Assembly: GCF_900108245.1 (NCBI RefSeq)
Contig: NZ_FNUY01000001.1
Location: 310,001 to 374,000, forward strand
DNA length: 64,000 nt
Direction: 5' to 3'
From: Allobosea lathyri
GTDB taxonomy: Bacteria > Pseudomonadota > Alphaproteobacteria > Rhizobiales > Beijerinckiaceae
Each line of letters begins with the position of its first letter. The first letter of the stretch is position 1. Of the stretch, positions 27,111 through 35,356 are shown piece by piece. A program made the translations under genes and the position numbers. Under the pieces are notes generated by a model. That model saw only the letters and a program-made list of their open reading frames with translations, did no database searches and was not told the DNA's origin.

Positions 27111-28745
27111 ATGAACCGCTTTGCCTGGCTGCTCGACCGTCTGGCCTATGAGCCGCGCCGCAATGCGAAACTCGCCTTGATCGCGGATTATCTGCGCACC
27201 ACGCCGGATCCCGACCGCGGGCTGGCGCTGGCGGCGATGACCGGCGGTCTGGTCTTTCGCAACGCCAAGGCGGGGCTGATCCGCGCACTGATCGCCGAGC
27301 GGACCGATCCGGTGCTGTTTGCGCTGTCCTACGACTATGTCGGCGATCTCTCGGAGACGGTCGCCCTGATGTGGCCGGGCCAGCACGGCGCCAACGACGT
27401 GCCGCATCTGCCTGATGTCGCCGCCGGCCTGCGCAATGCCGGCAAGACCGAACTCCCGCGCCTCGTCGCCTCATGGCTCGATGCACTCGACGAGACGGGC
27501 CGCTGGGCCCTGCTCAAGCTGATCACCGGCTCTCTGCGCATAGGAGTGTCCGCTCGCCTCGCCAAGACGGCGGCCGCAAGCCTAGGTGGCGTGCCGGCCG
27601 ATGAGGTCGAGCAGGTCTGGCACGGTCTGGAGCCGCCCTACACCGCGCTCTTCGACTGGCTGGAGGGGCGTGCGACGCGGCCGGAGGCCGACGATCCCGC
27701 GCCGTTTCGGCCGGTCATGCTCTCGCATCCCATCGAGGATGGCGATTTCGAGAAGCTCGATCCCGCCGCTTTCAGCGCCGAATGGAAATGGGACGGCATT
27801 CGCGTCCAGGCCGTCAGCGGTACGCGCCCCGACGGGACGCGCCTGACGCGGCTCTTCTCCCGCACCGGCGAGGATATCGCCGGCGCATTCCCCGATCTCG
27901 TCGAGGCGCTGACGCAGGACGGCGCGCTCGACGGCGAATTGCTGGTGATGCGCGAGGGCGCCGTCCAGAGCTTCAACACGCTGCAGCAACGCCTGAACCG
28001 CAAGACGGTGACAGTAAAGATGCTCGACGAGTACCCGGCCCATATCCGCGTCTACGACCTCTTGGCAGACGGATCCGACGATATCCGCGCCCTGCCGCTG
28101 ATGGAGCGTCGCGCCCGGCTGGAGACCTTTCTGGGCCGGCTCGGCAGCGACCGCTTCGATCTCTCGGCGACGATTCCCTTCGCGAACTGGGGCGAACTCG
28201 CCGCAGCACGGGCCGACCCCGCAGTGGCAGGCGCCGCCGCCGATGCCGAAGCTGTCGAGGGCTGCATGATCAAGCGGCGCGACTCGCCGTATCTGCCCGG
28301 ACGTCCGAAGGGCTATTGGTGGAAATGGAAGCGCGAGGCGCGGCTGGTCGATTGCGTGCTGATGTATGCCCAGCGCGGCCACGGCAAGCGTTCCTCCTTC
28401 TATTCCGACTTCACCTTCGGCGTCTGGCGCACGACGCCCGACAGCGACGAACTCGTGCCGGTCGGAAAGGCCTATTTCGGCTTCACCGATGAGGAACTCG
28501 TCGAGCTCGACCGCTATGTCCGCAAAAACACGCAAAACCGCTTCGGCCCGGTGCGGGAGGTCACGCATACCATCGAGAGCGGGCTCGTCTTCGAAGTCGC
28601 GTTCGAGGGCCTGCAACGCTCGACGCGTCATAAATCGGGGCTCGCCATGCGCTTTCCCCGCATCAGCCGCATCCGTTGGGACAAGCCGCCACGCGAGGCC
28701 GACCGCATCGAGGCGCTGGAACAACTCCTGCCGGCGGGCGGCTAA
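27111..28745 (+). CDS. ATP-dependent DNA ligase of the ligase-associated repair set
   Basis: About 544 residues. The N-terminal DNA-binding domain (about 1-200) is followed by the adenylation domain with the nucleophile Lys at about 226 in EWKWDGIRVQ (KxDG). Motif III is in RVYDLLADGSDD, motif IV in VEGCMIKRRDSPYLPG, and motif V in WWKWKREARLVDCVLMYA. A C-terminal OB domain completes the protein. It starts at ATG 27111 behind a purine-rich AGGGGGG; an upstream TTG or GTG is possible. It seals nicks using ATP and completes the repair set with PdeM, Lhr-core and the exonuclease. It is divergent from the SGNH gene. Confidence 0.93.
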   Translation: MNRFAWLLDRLAYEPRRNAKLALIADYLRTTPDPDRGLALAAMTGGLVFRNAKAGLIRALIAERTDPVLFALSYDYVGDLSETVALMWPGQHGANDVPHLPDVAAGLRNAGKTELPRLVASWLDALDETGRWALLKLITGSLRIGVSARLAKTAAASLGGVPADEVEQVWHGLEPPYTALFDWLEGRATRPEADDPAPFRPVMLSHPIEDGDFEKLDPAAFSAEWKWDGIRVQAVSGTRPDGTRLTRLFSRTGEDIAGAFPDLVEALTQDGALDGELLVMREGAVQSFNTLQQRLNRKTVTVKMLDEYPAHIRVYDLLADGSDDIRALPLMERRARLETFLGRLGSDRFDLSATIPFANWGELAAARADPAVAGAAADAEAVEGCMIKRRDSPYLPGRPKGYWWKWKREARLVDCVLMYAQRGHGKRSSFYSDFTFGVWRTTPDSDELVPVGKAYFGFTDEELVELDRYVRKNTQNRFGPVREVTHTIESGLVFEVAFEGLQRSTRHKSGLAMRFPRISRIRWDKPPREADRIEALEQLLPAGG

Positions 28746-28991
28746 GCCAAGGCCTCGGAACTGGGCACGAACTGGTGAAGCTCGTTCCGGGTACCATGAC
28801 GAAGGCGTATAAAGGCCTTCATGGCCGGCGCCGCACGGGCGTTTCGCACCGTCGATTGTCGGTTTGGCCCGTGACGGCTTGCGCCGCCAGCCGCGTGGTG
28901 CTTGAGATCGCCTTGACGCACCGGGCAGGATGGCATCGGCCAGGATGTCATGGGGCAAGATGCTGGCCGGGCGGAAACGGGGATTGATGCG

Positions 28992-29672
28992 ATGAGTCGG
29001 CAGCCTGCGACACGGATCGTCATCGCGGACGATCATCCGCTCTTCAGGGGCGCCCTGCGGCAGGCGGTCTCGCATGCTTTGGCTGGCGCCGAGGTCAGCG
29101 AGGTCGGGTCTCTGGATGCGCTGACGGAGGCGCTTTCGACCGGCGGCGACGCCGATCTCGTCATGCTCGACCTGACCATGCCGGGCGTTCAGGGCTTCTC
29201 GGGCCTGCTCTTCCTGCGGGCCGACCATCCCGAAATCCCCGTCATCGTCGTCTCGGCAAATGATGACCCTGCCGTGATTCGCCGCTGCATCGAGTTCGGC
29301 GCGCTCGGTTTCCTTCCCAAGACGGCCGATGTCGAGCAGATGGGCGAGGCCATCCGCGCCGTGCTCGATGGCGGCGTCTGGACACCGCCGGGGATCGATC
29401 TGGCGGCGCCTGTCGATGCGGAGGTCGCCGACATGGTACGCCGCCTCTCGACGCTGACGCCGCAGCAGGTGCGTGTGTTGATGATGCTGTCGGAAGGACT
29501 GCTCAACAAGCAGATCGCCTATGAACTCGGCGTCTCCGAGGCGACGGTGAAGGCTCATGTCTCGGCCATCCTGACCAAGCTCGACGTCGATAGCCGCACG
29601 CAGGCCGTGATCGCCGCAGCCAAGATCGCCGGCACCGCCTGGGCCACCGCAGGCGCGTCCGCGACGGCGTGA
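28992..29672 (+). CDS. LuxR/NarL-family response regulator
   Basis: About 226 residues. The receiver domain has acidic pair D13-D14 (IADDHPLFRG), phospho-acceptor D60 in VMLDLTMPG and Lys at about 110 in GFLPKTA. The C-terminal LuxR HTH reads LTPQQVRVLMMLSEGLLNKQIAYELGVSEATVKAHVSAILTKLDV. ATG 28992 is taken; an in-frame ATG 28950 adds 14 residues. No histidine kinase is adjacent, so it is an orphan. The 245-base gap upstream carries a short inverted repeat (GAAGGC at 28801 and GCCTTC at 28815), of unknown meaning. Confidence 0.92.
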   Translation: MSRQPATRIVIADDHPLFRGALRQAVSHALAGAEVSEVGSLDALTEALSTGGDADLVMLDLTMPGVQGFSGLLFLRADHPEIPVIVVSANDDPAVIRRCIEFGALGFLPKTADVEQMGEAIRAVLDGGVWTPPGIDLAAPVDAEVADMVRRLSTLTPQQVRVLMMLSEGLLNKQIAYELGVSEATVKAHVSAILTKLDVDSRTQAVIAAAKIAGTAWATAGASATA

Positions 29673-29763
29673 GCGCGATGGGCTATAGCCCCGCACGGTG
29701 TCGTTCAGATGCCGTTCAAGCAGCTTGGGCCCAATGTCGGGCCTCTCGGAGGATCATGAGACG

Positions 29764-30033
29764 ATGAGCAATGGCAGTGTCGATCGCTTTCTCGGCGGTT
29801 CACCGCTCGGCGTGCTGGTCCGGCTGATCTTCATCTCGCTTCTTGTCGGCGCGGCGATGGCCTTTCTCGGCCTCTCGCCACGCTCGCTCTATGAGGCGGT
29901 GGCCCGGTTCGTGCGCTCTCTGGGCGATCTCGGCTTCGGCGCCGTGCGCGAAGTCGGCCAATGGGTCATCGCCGGTGCGCTGATCGTGGTGCCGCTCTGG
30001 CTGCTGGCGCGCCTGTTCGCGGCGCGCCGCTGA
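29764..30033 (+). CDS. DUF6460-type small membrane protein
   Basis: An 89-residue protein with two hydrophobic segments: about residues 16-38 (GVLVRLIFISLLVGAAMAFLGL) and 66-86 (WVIAGALIVVPLWLLARLF). It resembles the DUF6460 proteins of Hyphomicrobiales; function unknown. The start at 29764 is preceded by CGGAGGA (29747-29753). A four-codon frame (29756-29767, MRR) begins at the nearer ATG and ends in an ATGA overlap with this start. It converges on pyrD with three bases between the genes. Confidence 0.75.
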   Translation: MSNGSVDRFLGGSPLGVLVRLIFISLLVGAAMAFLGLSPRSLYEAVARFVRSLGDLGFGAVREVGQWVIAGALIVVPLWLLARLFAARR

Positions 30034-30036
30034 GCC

Positions 30037-31128
30037 CTAGAGCGTCTCTCCGCGTGCGATCGCAGCCGCATCGCGCCCGGTCAGCATCCCGATCCGCTCG
30101 ACGCCGGCCTTCCGGGCTTCCGCCGCCAGGCCGGTCTTGATGGTTTTCACCAGGCCCGGACCGTGGAAGACCATCGCGGTGTAGAACTGAATGAGCGTCG
30201 CGCCCGCCCGGATCTTGGCAAAAGCGGTCTCGGCCGAATCGACCCCGCCGACACCGACCAACGGAAACTGACTTTCGACACGAAGGAAGGTCTCCGCCAG
30301 TATCCGGGTGGAAACGGCAAAGAGCGGCCGCCCCGAAAGCCCGCCGGTCTCGGCCCTGGCTTGCGCGCGCAAGCTTTCCGGCCGCGCCACGGTGGTGTTG
30401 GAGACGATCATGCCGTCGATCGCGCGCTTGCGCGCCACGGCAACCATGCCGTCGAGTTCGGGCAAAGTGAGGTCGGGTGCGATCTTCAGCAGGATCGGAG
30501 TCCGCCGGCCGCTCGCCGCTGCGACCTCATCGCGCGCCGCCAGCGTCCGCGCCACGAGATCGTCGAGCGCGGATTCGGCCTGAAGGTCGCGCAGGCCTGG
30601 CGTATTCGGCGAGGAGACGTTGATGGTCAGGAAGTCGGCATGCGGGGCGAGCCTGCGAGCCAGCACCGCATAATCGGCGGCACGGTCGGATGATTCCTTG
30701 TTGGCGCCGAGATTGACGCCGACGATTCCGCCTCGCCTGCGCCGGGCGGCGAGCCGCTGCGCCACGATCTCCATGCCCTCACTGTTGAGGCCGTAGCGGT
30801 TGATGACGGCCTCGTCCTCCAGCAACCGGAACACGCGCGGCCGGGGGTTGCCGGGTTGCGGCAAGGGCGTCACGCCGCCGACCTCGACGAAGCCGAAGCC
30901 AAGCCCGAGCGCGCCATCGGCCGCTTCGGCATTTTTGTCGAAACCGGCCGCGAGGCCGACCGGGTTGGAGAAGGAGAGGCCAAAGGCCTCGCTCGCCAGA
31001 ACGGAATCGTCGGCGGCGGGCTTGAGCGGCGGGGCGGCTGCGAGCGCCGCGACCGTCATGCGATGCGCCGTCTCGGCATCGAGCCGGTGGATCAGCGGCC
31101 GGGCGAGGGTGAACAGGCTGCCGATCAC
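30037..31128 (-). CDS. pyrD: Dihydroorotate dehydrogenase (quinone), class 2
   Basis: About 363 residues. The N-terminal amphipathic extension of class 2 enzymes ([29 protein letters not shown]) targets the membrane. FMN and orotate landmarks follow: [37 protein letters not shown], the catalytic Ser loop in [14 protein letters not shown], and GGLSGRPL with [20 protein letters not shown]. It oxidises dihydroorotate in pyrimidine synthesis and passes electrons to quinone. The GTG start at 31128 overlaps the stop of the DUF952 gene (GTGA) and has GGAGGA upstream. The longer frame to 31434 overlaps DUF952 and is rejected. Confidence 0.95.
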   Translation of the reverse strand: MIGSLFTLARPLIHRLDAETAHRMTVAALAAAPPLKPAADDSVLASEAFGLSFSNPVGLAAGFDKNAEAADGALGLGFGFVEVGGVTPLPQPGNPRPRVFRLLEDEAVINRYGLNSEGMEIVAQRLAARRRRGGIVGVNLGANKESSDRAADYAVLARRLAPHADFLTINVSSPNTPGLRDLQAESALDDLVARTLAARDEVAAASGRRTPILLKIAPDLTLPELDGMVAVARKRAIDGMIVSNTTVARPESLRAQARAETGGLSGRPLFAVSTRILAETFLRVESQFPLVGVGGVDSAETAFAKIRAGATLIQFYTAMVFHGPGLVKTIKTGLAAEARKAGVERIGMLTGRDAAAIARGETL

Positions 31129-31469
31129 GCGATGTCCTCCGCAATGAGATGTGTTCCGTCCGCCCTGAGCGGCAGCGGTGCGATCCAGCGCACGGCCTTC
31201 GGGTCGAGCTGGGCATAGAGATGCGGGAACAGGGCTCCGCCGCGCGAGGTCTCGTAGCGCAGGTGCCCGCCGAGCCTTGCCTCGTCGATGGCGATCAGCA
31301 GCAGGTCCGTCTGCCCGGCGAAATGTTTCGCTGCCGTTTCGCGCAGCTGACCGCCGGTCGAGAAATGAATATAGCCATCGGCGAGATCGACCGGAGCGCC
31401 TGAAAAACGCCCCGCCGTCTCGGCTTCCAGCCACAAAGCCTCGGGGCAGATCTTGTAGATGAGCGGCAC
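31125..31469 (-). CDS. DUF952 domain-containing protein
   Basis: About 114 residues from GTG 31469. It begins [16 protein letters not shown] and contains [42 protein letters not shown] and [16 protein letters not shown], the DUF952 pattern. I prefer GTG 31469 over the frame start at 31529 because homologues begin at this PLIYK segment and GAGG lies just upstream. Function unknown; DUF952 is often next to pyrD in alphaproteobacteria and here overlaps it by four bases. Confidence 0.82.
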   Translation of the reverse strand: MPLIYKICPEALWLEAETAGRFSGAPVDLADGYIHFSTGGQLRETAAKHFAGQTDLLLIAIDEARLGGHLRYETSRGGALFPHLYAQLDPKAVRWIAPLPLRADGTHLIAEDIA

Positions 31470-31534
31470 GGAGAGCCTCGCCTGATTGCTGTCAGCTAGG
31501 GCATAGCGACTGGCAGTAGGCTTGGGCAAATCTT

Positions 31535-31601
31535 ATCCGAATTTCCGCAGGAATCGGATTGAAATCTTACTCAATAGGGGATATTTCCTATTTTCATCCC
31601 C
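31535..31601. promoter_or_regulatory. Candidate operator region with two inverted repeats
   Basis: Two inverted repeats lie just upstream of the S24/LexA-like regulator gene in an A/T-rich patch: ATCCGA (31535-31540) with TCGGAT (31554-31559), containing inner TTTCC/GGAA, and GGGGAT (31577-31582) with ATCCCC (31596-31601). They are candidates for autoregulation. The regulator has a DNA-binding N-terminus, and such repressors usually bind dyads in their own promoter. Confidence 0.4.
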
Positions 31602-31635
31602 GCCAATCGGCAACATCAGCAGCGAGGCCTCCGCG

Positions 31636-32265
31636 GTGCTGTCACATGACCAGATCTGGAGCGCGATCGACACGCTCGCTCAGCGCTACGGCTTCACCGC
31701 GTCAGGTCTGGCGCGCAAGGCCGGTCTCGACGCCACGACGTTCAACCGCTCGAAGCGGGTCGGGCCGGATGGGCGCGAGCGCTGGCCCTCGACCGAATCG
31801 ATCGCAAAAATCCTCGCTGCCACCGGCGCTTCGCTCGACGAATTCATGAGCGTCGTGATGCGGCGTGGTGCGGCGCCTGTCCGCACCATCCCGCTGATCG
31901 GCTTTGCCCAGGCCGGCTCTGGTGGTTTTTTCGACGATGGCGGCTTTCCGGTCGGTACCGGCTGGGAGGAGGTCGCCTTTCCCGGCGTCTCCGACGAGAA
32001 GGCCTATGCGCTGGAAATCTCTGGCGATTCGATGCTGCCGCTCTATCGCGATGGCGACACCATCATCGTCTCGCCGACTGCGACCGTGCGGCGCGGTGAC
32101 CGGGTCGTGGTCAAGACGGTGGAGGGCGAGGTGCTGGCCAAGCAACTCAAGCGCCAGACCGCCAAGACGATCGAGCTCGCCTCGCTCAACCCAGAGCATC
32201 CCGACCGCGTGCTGGGTCTCGCCGACATCGCGTTCATGGCCCGGGTAATTTGGGCGAGCCAATAG
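31636..32265 (+). CDS. S24/LexA-like repressor with helix-turn-helix
   Basis: About 209 residues from GTG 31636. The N-terminus has an HTH (DTLAQRYGFTASGLARKAGLDATTFNRSKR, then STESIAKILAATGASLDEFM). The C-terminal S24 peptidase domain has the catalytic Ser in YALEISGDSMLPLYRDGD and Lys in RRGDRVVVKTVEGEVLAKQL. This resembles phage C2-type or LexA-like self-cleaving repressors, but with no phage genes nearby it is probably a chromosomal stress regulator. The longer frame from 31522 runs through the inverted repeats and is less likely. It converges on the histidine kinase gene, six bases apart. Confidence 0.88.
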   Translation: MLSHDQIWSAIDTLAQRYGFTASGLARKAGLDATTFNRSKRVGPDGRERWPSTESIAKILAATGASLDEFMSVVMRRGAAPVRTIPLIGFAQAGSGGFFDDGGFPVGTGWEEVAFPGVSDEKAYALEISGDSMLPLYRDGDTIIVSPTATVRRGDRVVVKTVEGEVLAKQLKRQTAKTIELASLNPEHPDRVLGLADIAFMARVIWASQ

Positions 32266-32270
32266 TGGTA

Positions 32271-33731
32271 TCAGTTCGCTCCGGGCTTCTGCCCGGGCAG
32301 CGTGACCTTGAACACCGCGCCCATTTCCGATGGCTCGAGCTCGATCGCGCCGCCATGGAGGCGCACGAGTTCGGCGGCAACGGCGAGGCCGAGCCCGGTG
32401 CCGCCGGGGCTGACCGAGCCGCGGAAGGCCTGGAACAGGTTCGCGCGTGCCCGCTCGGGCACGCCGGGGCCGTTATCGGCGACGCGCAACGTCACCGAGC
32501 CGTTGAGGCGCTGGGCCTTGACTGCAAGCTGGGGCCGCCCACCCTCATCAGCTCCCGCCTGGGTCAGCGCCTGGACGGAATTGCGCATCAGATTGAGCAG
32601 CACCCGCGCCATCTGGTCGGGGTCGCAGGAGGCGATCAGCTCGGCTGGAACCTCGTTGCTGAAGGCCAGCATCTTGTTGTCGGGCAGACCGAGCATTTCC
32701 GCCTGTTCCGCCACCAGCTGGCGCAGGGCCACATCGCGAAGGGAGGGCGTCGCCTCTGCCGCCCGGCCATAGACAAGCGTCGCCTGGCAGAAATCGATGG
32801 CGCGGCCGAGCGTCGCGATCAGCCTGGGCGCAAAGCGCCTGACCTTGGCGTCGCGCGTATCGACCAGCTGGTCCGACATGAGCTGCGCCGCCGCCAGCAT
32901 GTTGCGCAGATCGTGATTGATCTTGCTGACCGCGAGGCCGAGTTCGGCGAGGTGCTTCTTGGTCCGCAACTCGCTGGCCAGCGTCATCTGCATGCGTGCC
33001 AGCGCCCGCTCGGCCTCGCCGATCTCGTCGGCGCGCTGCGACGGCTCGATGATCCGGCGGGGATTCTCGGGGTCGGCCTCGAACTCCATGACATTGGCGG
33101 CGAGGTGCCGGATGGGCCCGACGATCAGCCAGTTGAGCGCGACATAGACGGCCACCGCCGTCATCCCTGTGATCAGCAGCGAGAGCAGCAGCAGATTGCC
33201 GGAGAACTTCAGCATCGCCCGGCGCAAGGGGGCTTCGTCGATCACGATCTCGACGAAGTCGGCGCCACCGACCGCCTCGCCGACGACACGGATCGGCATC
33301 TCCGAGGCGGGGGACACCAGCACCTCGATCGCTTCCTTTATGGCTCCGATCCAGTCCAGCGTTCGCAGGTCGACCGCGCGGGCGACTTCGGGAGGCGGCA
33401 TCGAATCGAGACTGAGCAGGCGTCGCGCGCCCCCCACACGCGCCGCGATGGCGCGCGCGCCGACACCCATCAGCAGGCGGTTTTCGCTCCCCTCGGGCAG
33501 CCCATCGACGGGCGCGCCTTCCAGGACCAACGCGGCGACCTGTGCTGCCGCCAGCCTGTCGTTCAGCCAGTTGCGGCGGAAATTGGCGATCGACGGCAAG
33601 TAGATCAGCACCTCCGCCAACATGACGAAGAGCACGGTGATGACGAGCAGCTTGGCCGACAGGCCAAGCCGGGTCAGGCCACGCGGGACGCTTATGGACA
33701 AAGCGCTTTTGTCGAACTCGGATTGTGGCAT
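32271..33731 (-). CDS. Membrane sensor histidine kinase
   Basis: About 486 residues from ATG 33731. Membrane segments lie at about 25-47 and 177-203, bracketing a periplasmic sensor of about 130 residues. A HAMP region follows (VGPIRHLAANVMEFEADPENPRR). The phospho-acceptor His is H273 in SKINHDLRNMLAAAQ, an uncommon H-box. The ATPase domain has N in NLMRNSVQAL, G1 in VADNGPGVPE and G2 in GGTGLGLAVAAELV. It lies 11 bases after the flavoprotein gene on the same strand, so they are likely cotranscribed. No response regulator is adjacent. The ligand is unknown. Confidence 0.9.
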   Translation of the reverse strand: MPQSEFDKSALSISVPRGLTRLGLSAKLLVITVLFVMLAEVLIYLPSIANFRRNWLNDRLAAAQVAALVLEGAPVDGLPEGSENRLLMGVGARAIAARVGGARRLLSLDSMPPPEVARAVDLRTLDWIGAIKEAIEVLVSPASEMPIRVVGEAVGGADFVEIVIDEAPLRRAMLKFSGNLLLLSLLITGMTAVAVYVALNWLIVGPIRHLAANVMEFEADPENPRRIIEPSQRADEIGEAERALARMQMTLASELRTKKHLAELGLAVSKINHDLRNMLAAAQLMSDQLVDTRDAKVRRFAPRLIATLGRAIDFCQATLVYGRAAEATPSLRDVALRQLVAEQAEMLGLPDNKMLAFSNEVPAELIASCDPDQMARVLLNLMRNSVQALTQAGADEGGRPQLAVKAQRLNGSVTLRVADNGPGVPERARANLFQAFRGSVSPGGTGLGLAVAAELVRLHGGAIELEPSEMGAVFKVTLPGQKPGAN

Positions 33732-33742
33732 CGGGCGCGATC

Positions 33743-35200
33743 TTATCCGAAACGACGCAAAAAGCCGATAAGACGGCGAATACCCGGCTTTGCGGCGAGC
33801 GGCGCGTGGAAGGAGACCGCAGCGCGGCCCGATGTCTGCGACAGGCTGGGATAGGGGGCGACGAGGTCCGCCATGTCCTGGACCGTCATGCCCTTCTTCA
33901 GGGCGAGACACCACGGGACGATCAACTCGCTCGCCTGGTCACCGACGATAGTGGCGCCAAGCAGACGCCCTTTTTTGTCGGTCACGAGCTTTACGAACCC
34001 TTCTGTCTCCCATCCGGCCTGCGCCTGGTCATTCCCGGCGAAAGGCCAGCGCAGGATGCGGATGTCACCCGCCTTCTTGCGCGCGGCGGCTTCCGACAAG
34101 CCAACGCTGGCGAGTTCGGGCCGGCAATAGACGGCGCGAGGCGCGGTTGCGATATCGATCCTGATCGGTGTGCGGAAGAGCGCATTGCGCAGGACGAGAC
34201 CGGCATGATTGTTCGCTGCGTCGGGGAAATCCGGATCGCGCGCAGCGCCGCCGGCGCAGTCGCCGATGGCGAAGACACGACGGTTGGCGGTGCGCAGGTG
34301 TTTGTCGACGACCACTCCGCCAGCATCGCTGATGATGCCAGCCATCTCCAGGTCGAGCGCCGCGATCTCGGGCGTGCGACCGGTCGCGACCAGAAGATGC
34401 GTTCCCTCTATCGTCTGCTGCGGACCGCGTTCGGGGCCGGCCAGCACCACGCGGATGCTGCTCCGCTGGCCCTTTATGCTCAGCACCTGTGTCCGTTCGT
34501 ACAGGACGATGCCTTCACGCAGCAGCTTGCGCCTGATGATGGCGACAGCCTCGGCGTCCTCCTGCGCCACCAGCAGCTCGGGCTCGATGACTGTAACCGC
34601 GCTGCCCAGCCGTCGCATCGCCTGCGCCGCTGCGACGGCACTGGCCCCGCCGCCCAGCACGATCAGGCGTTCGGGCAGGCGCGTCAGCGCGAAAAGGCCA
34701 TCCTCTGAGAGATAGGTGACCGAATCCAGCCCTGGAATCGCAGGCGTGGCCGGTCGCGAGCCGGTGGCGATGACGAAGCGGCGGGCCTTGATCCTGTACG
34801 CGCCGACGCTCACGCTGTTGCGGTCGATGAAATGCGCTTCACCCTTGATCACCGTCGCGCCCAATGCGGTGAGGCGCTCGGCCGAATGATCGGGCGCGTT
34901 CGCCGTCAACACACGGTGGATGTGATCATGAACCTGGGCGTAGTTTACCTCTGGCTCGCCGGCTGAAATGCCGAAGCGCTTCGCTTCCCGAACCGCGTGG
35001 GCTCGCGCGCCAGCCGCGATCAGCGCAGCGGAGGCGAGGCCATGGCGGTCGCCTCCCATCGTGCCACGTTCGACAAGGACGACCGCAACGCCGAAGGCGG
35101 CTGCGGCAGTAGCCACGGATAGTCCGGCAGCGCCCGCCCCGATCACGCAGATGTCCGGCGTCAGCGGCACGGCTTTTGCCGCTGGTGTGATATCGCTCAC
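33743..35200 (-). CDS. FAD-dependent oxidoreductase of the disulfide-reductase fold lacking redox cysteines
   Basis: A 485-residue protein of the mercuric-reductase/dihydrolipoyl-dehydrogenase fold. FAD motif GAGAAG is at 21-26, the NAD(P) motif is VLGGGASAVAAAQAM, and the second FAD motif is RRVFAIGDCAGG. A C-terminal dimerisation domain is present. At residues 48-60, where relatives read MGGDC...GC(V)PSK, it reads MGGDRHGLASAAL: both cysteines are gone, with a small deletion. The C-terminal His-Glu pair is also replaced (APYPSLSQ). It therefore cannot work as a dithiol reductase; it may be another NAD(P)H-dependent flavoenzyme. It is followed by the histidine kinase gene. Confidence 0.88.
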   Translation of the reverse strand: MSDITPAAKAVPLTPDICVIGAGAAGLSVATAAAAFGVAVVLVERGTMGGDRHGLASAALIAAGARAHAVREAKRFGISAGEPEVNYAQVHDHIHRVLTANAPDHSAERLTALGATVIKGEAHFIDRNSVSVGAYRIKARRFVIATGSRPATPAIPGLDSVTYLSEDGLFALTRLPERLIVLGGGASAVAAAQAMRRLGSAVTVIEPELLVAQEDAEAVAIIRRKLLREGIVLYERTQVLSIKGQRSSIRVVLAGPERGPQQTIEGTHLLVATGRTPEIAALDLEMAGIISDAGGVVVDKHLRTANRRVFAIGDCAGGAARDPDFPDAANNHAGLVLRNALFRTPIRIDIATAPRAVYCRPELASVGLSEAAARKKAGDIRILRWPFAGNDQAQAGWETEGFVKLVTDKKGRLLGATIVGDQASELIVPWCLALKKGMTVQDMADLVAPYPSLSQTSGRAAVSFHAPLAAKPGIRRLIGFLRRFG

Positions 35201-35356
35201 GCCGTCCTCCGGGTCTGCATCGGGTTCGAGAACTGGTGATGCGTTGTCAGATCAGCGGAATCAAGGCCGCTGGGCTGTCGAGTGACGGCAACGCCTGGCG
35301 ATGAGCCGAGGTTCCCCGGGGTAACCGGGCTGGTTGCCCCGGCTTTCGAGCGCTGC

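Noticed and set aside
27582-29696. Long minus-strand open frame (704 codons) opposite the DNA ligase and response regulator
   Set aside because: It spans two recognised genes and their gap in antisense and has no recognisable motif.
31636-32265. S24/LexA-like gene as evidence for a prophage
   Set aside because: All neighbours are chromosomal housekeeping or signalling genes; no structural, lysis or integrase genes are present.
32250-33854. 534-codon plus-strand frame opposite the histidine kinase
   Set aside because: Shadow of the kinase gene, whose H, N and G boxes are all readable on the minus strand.
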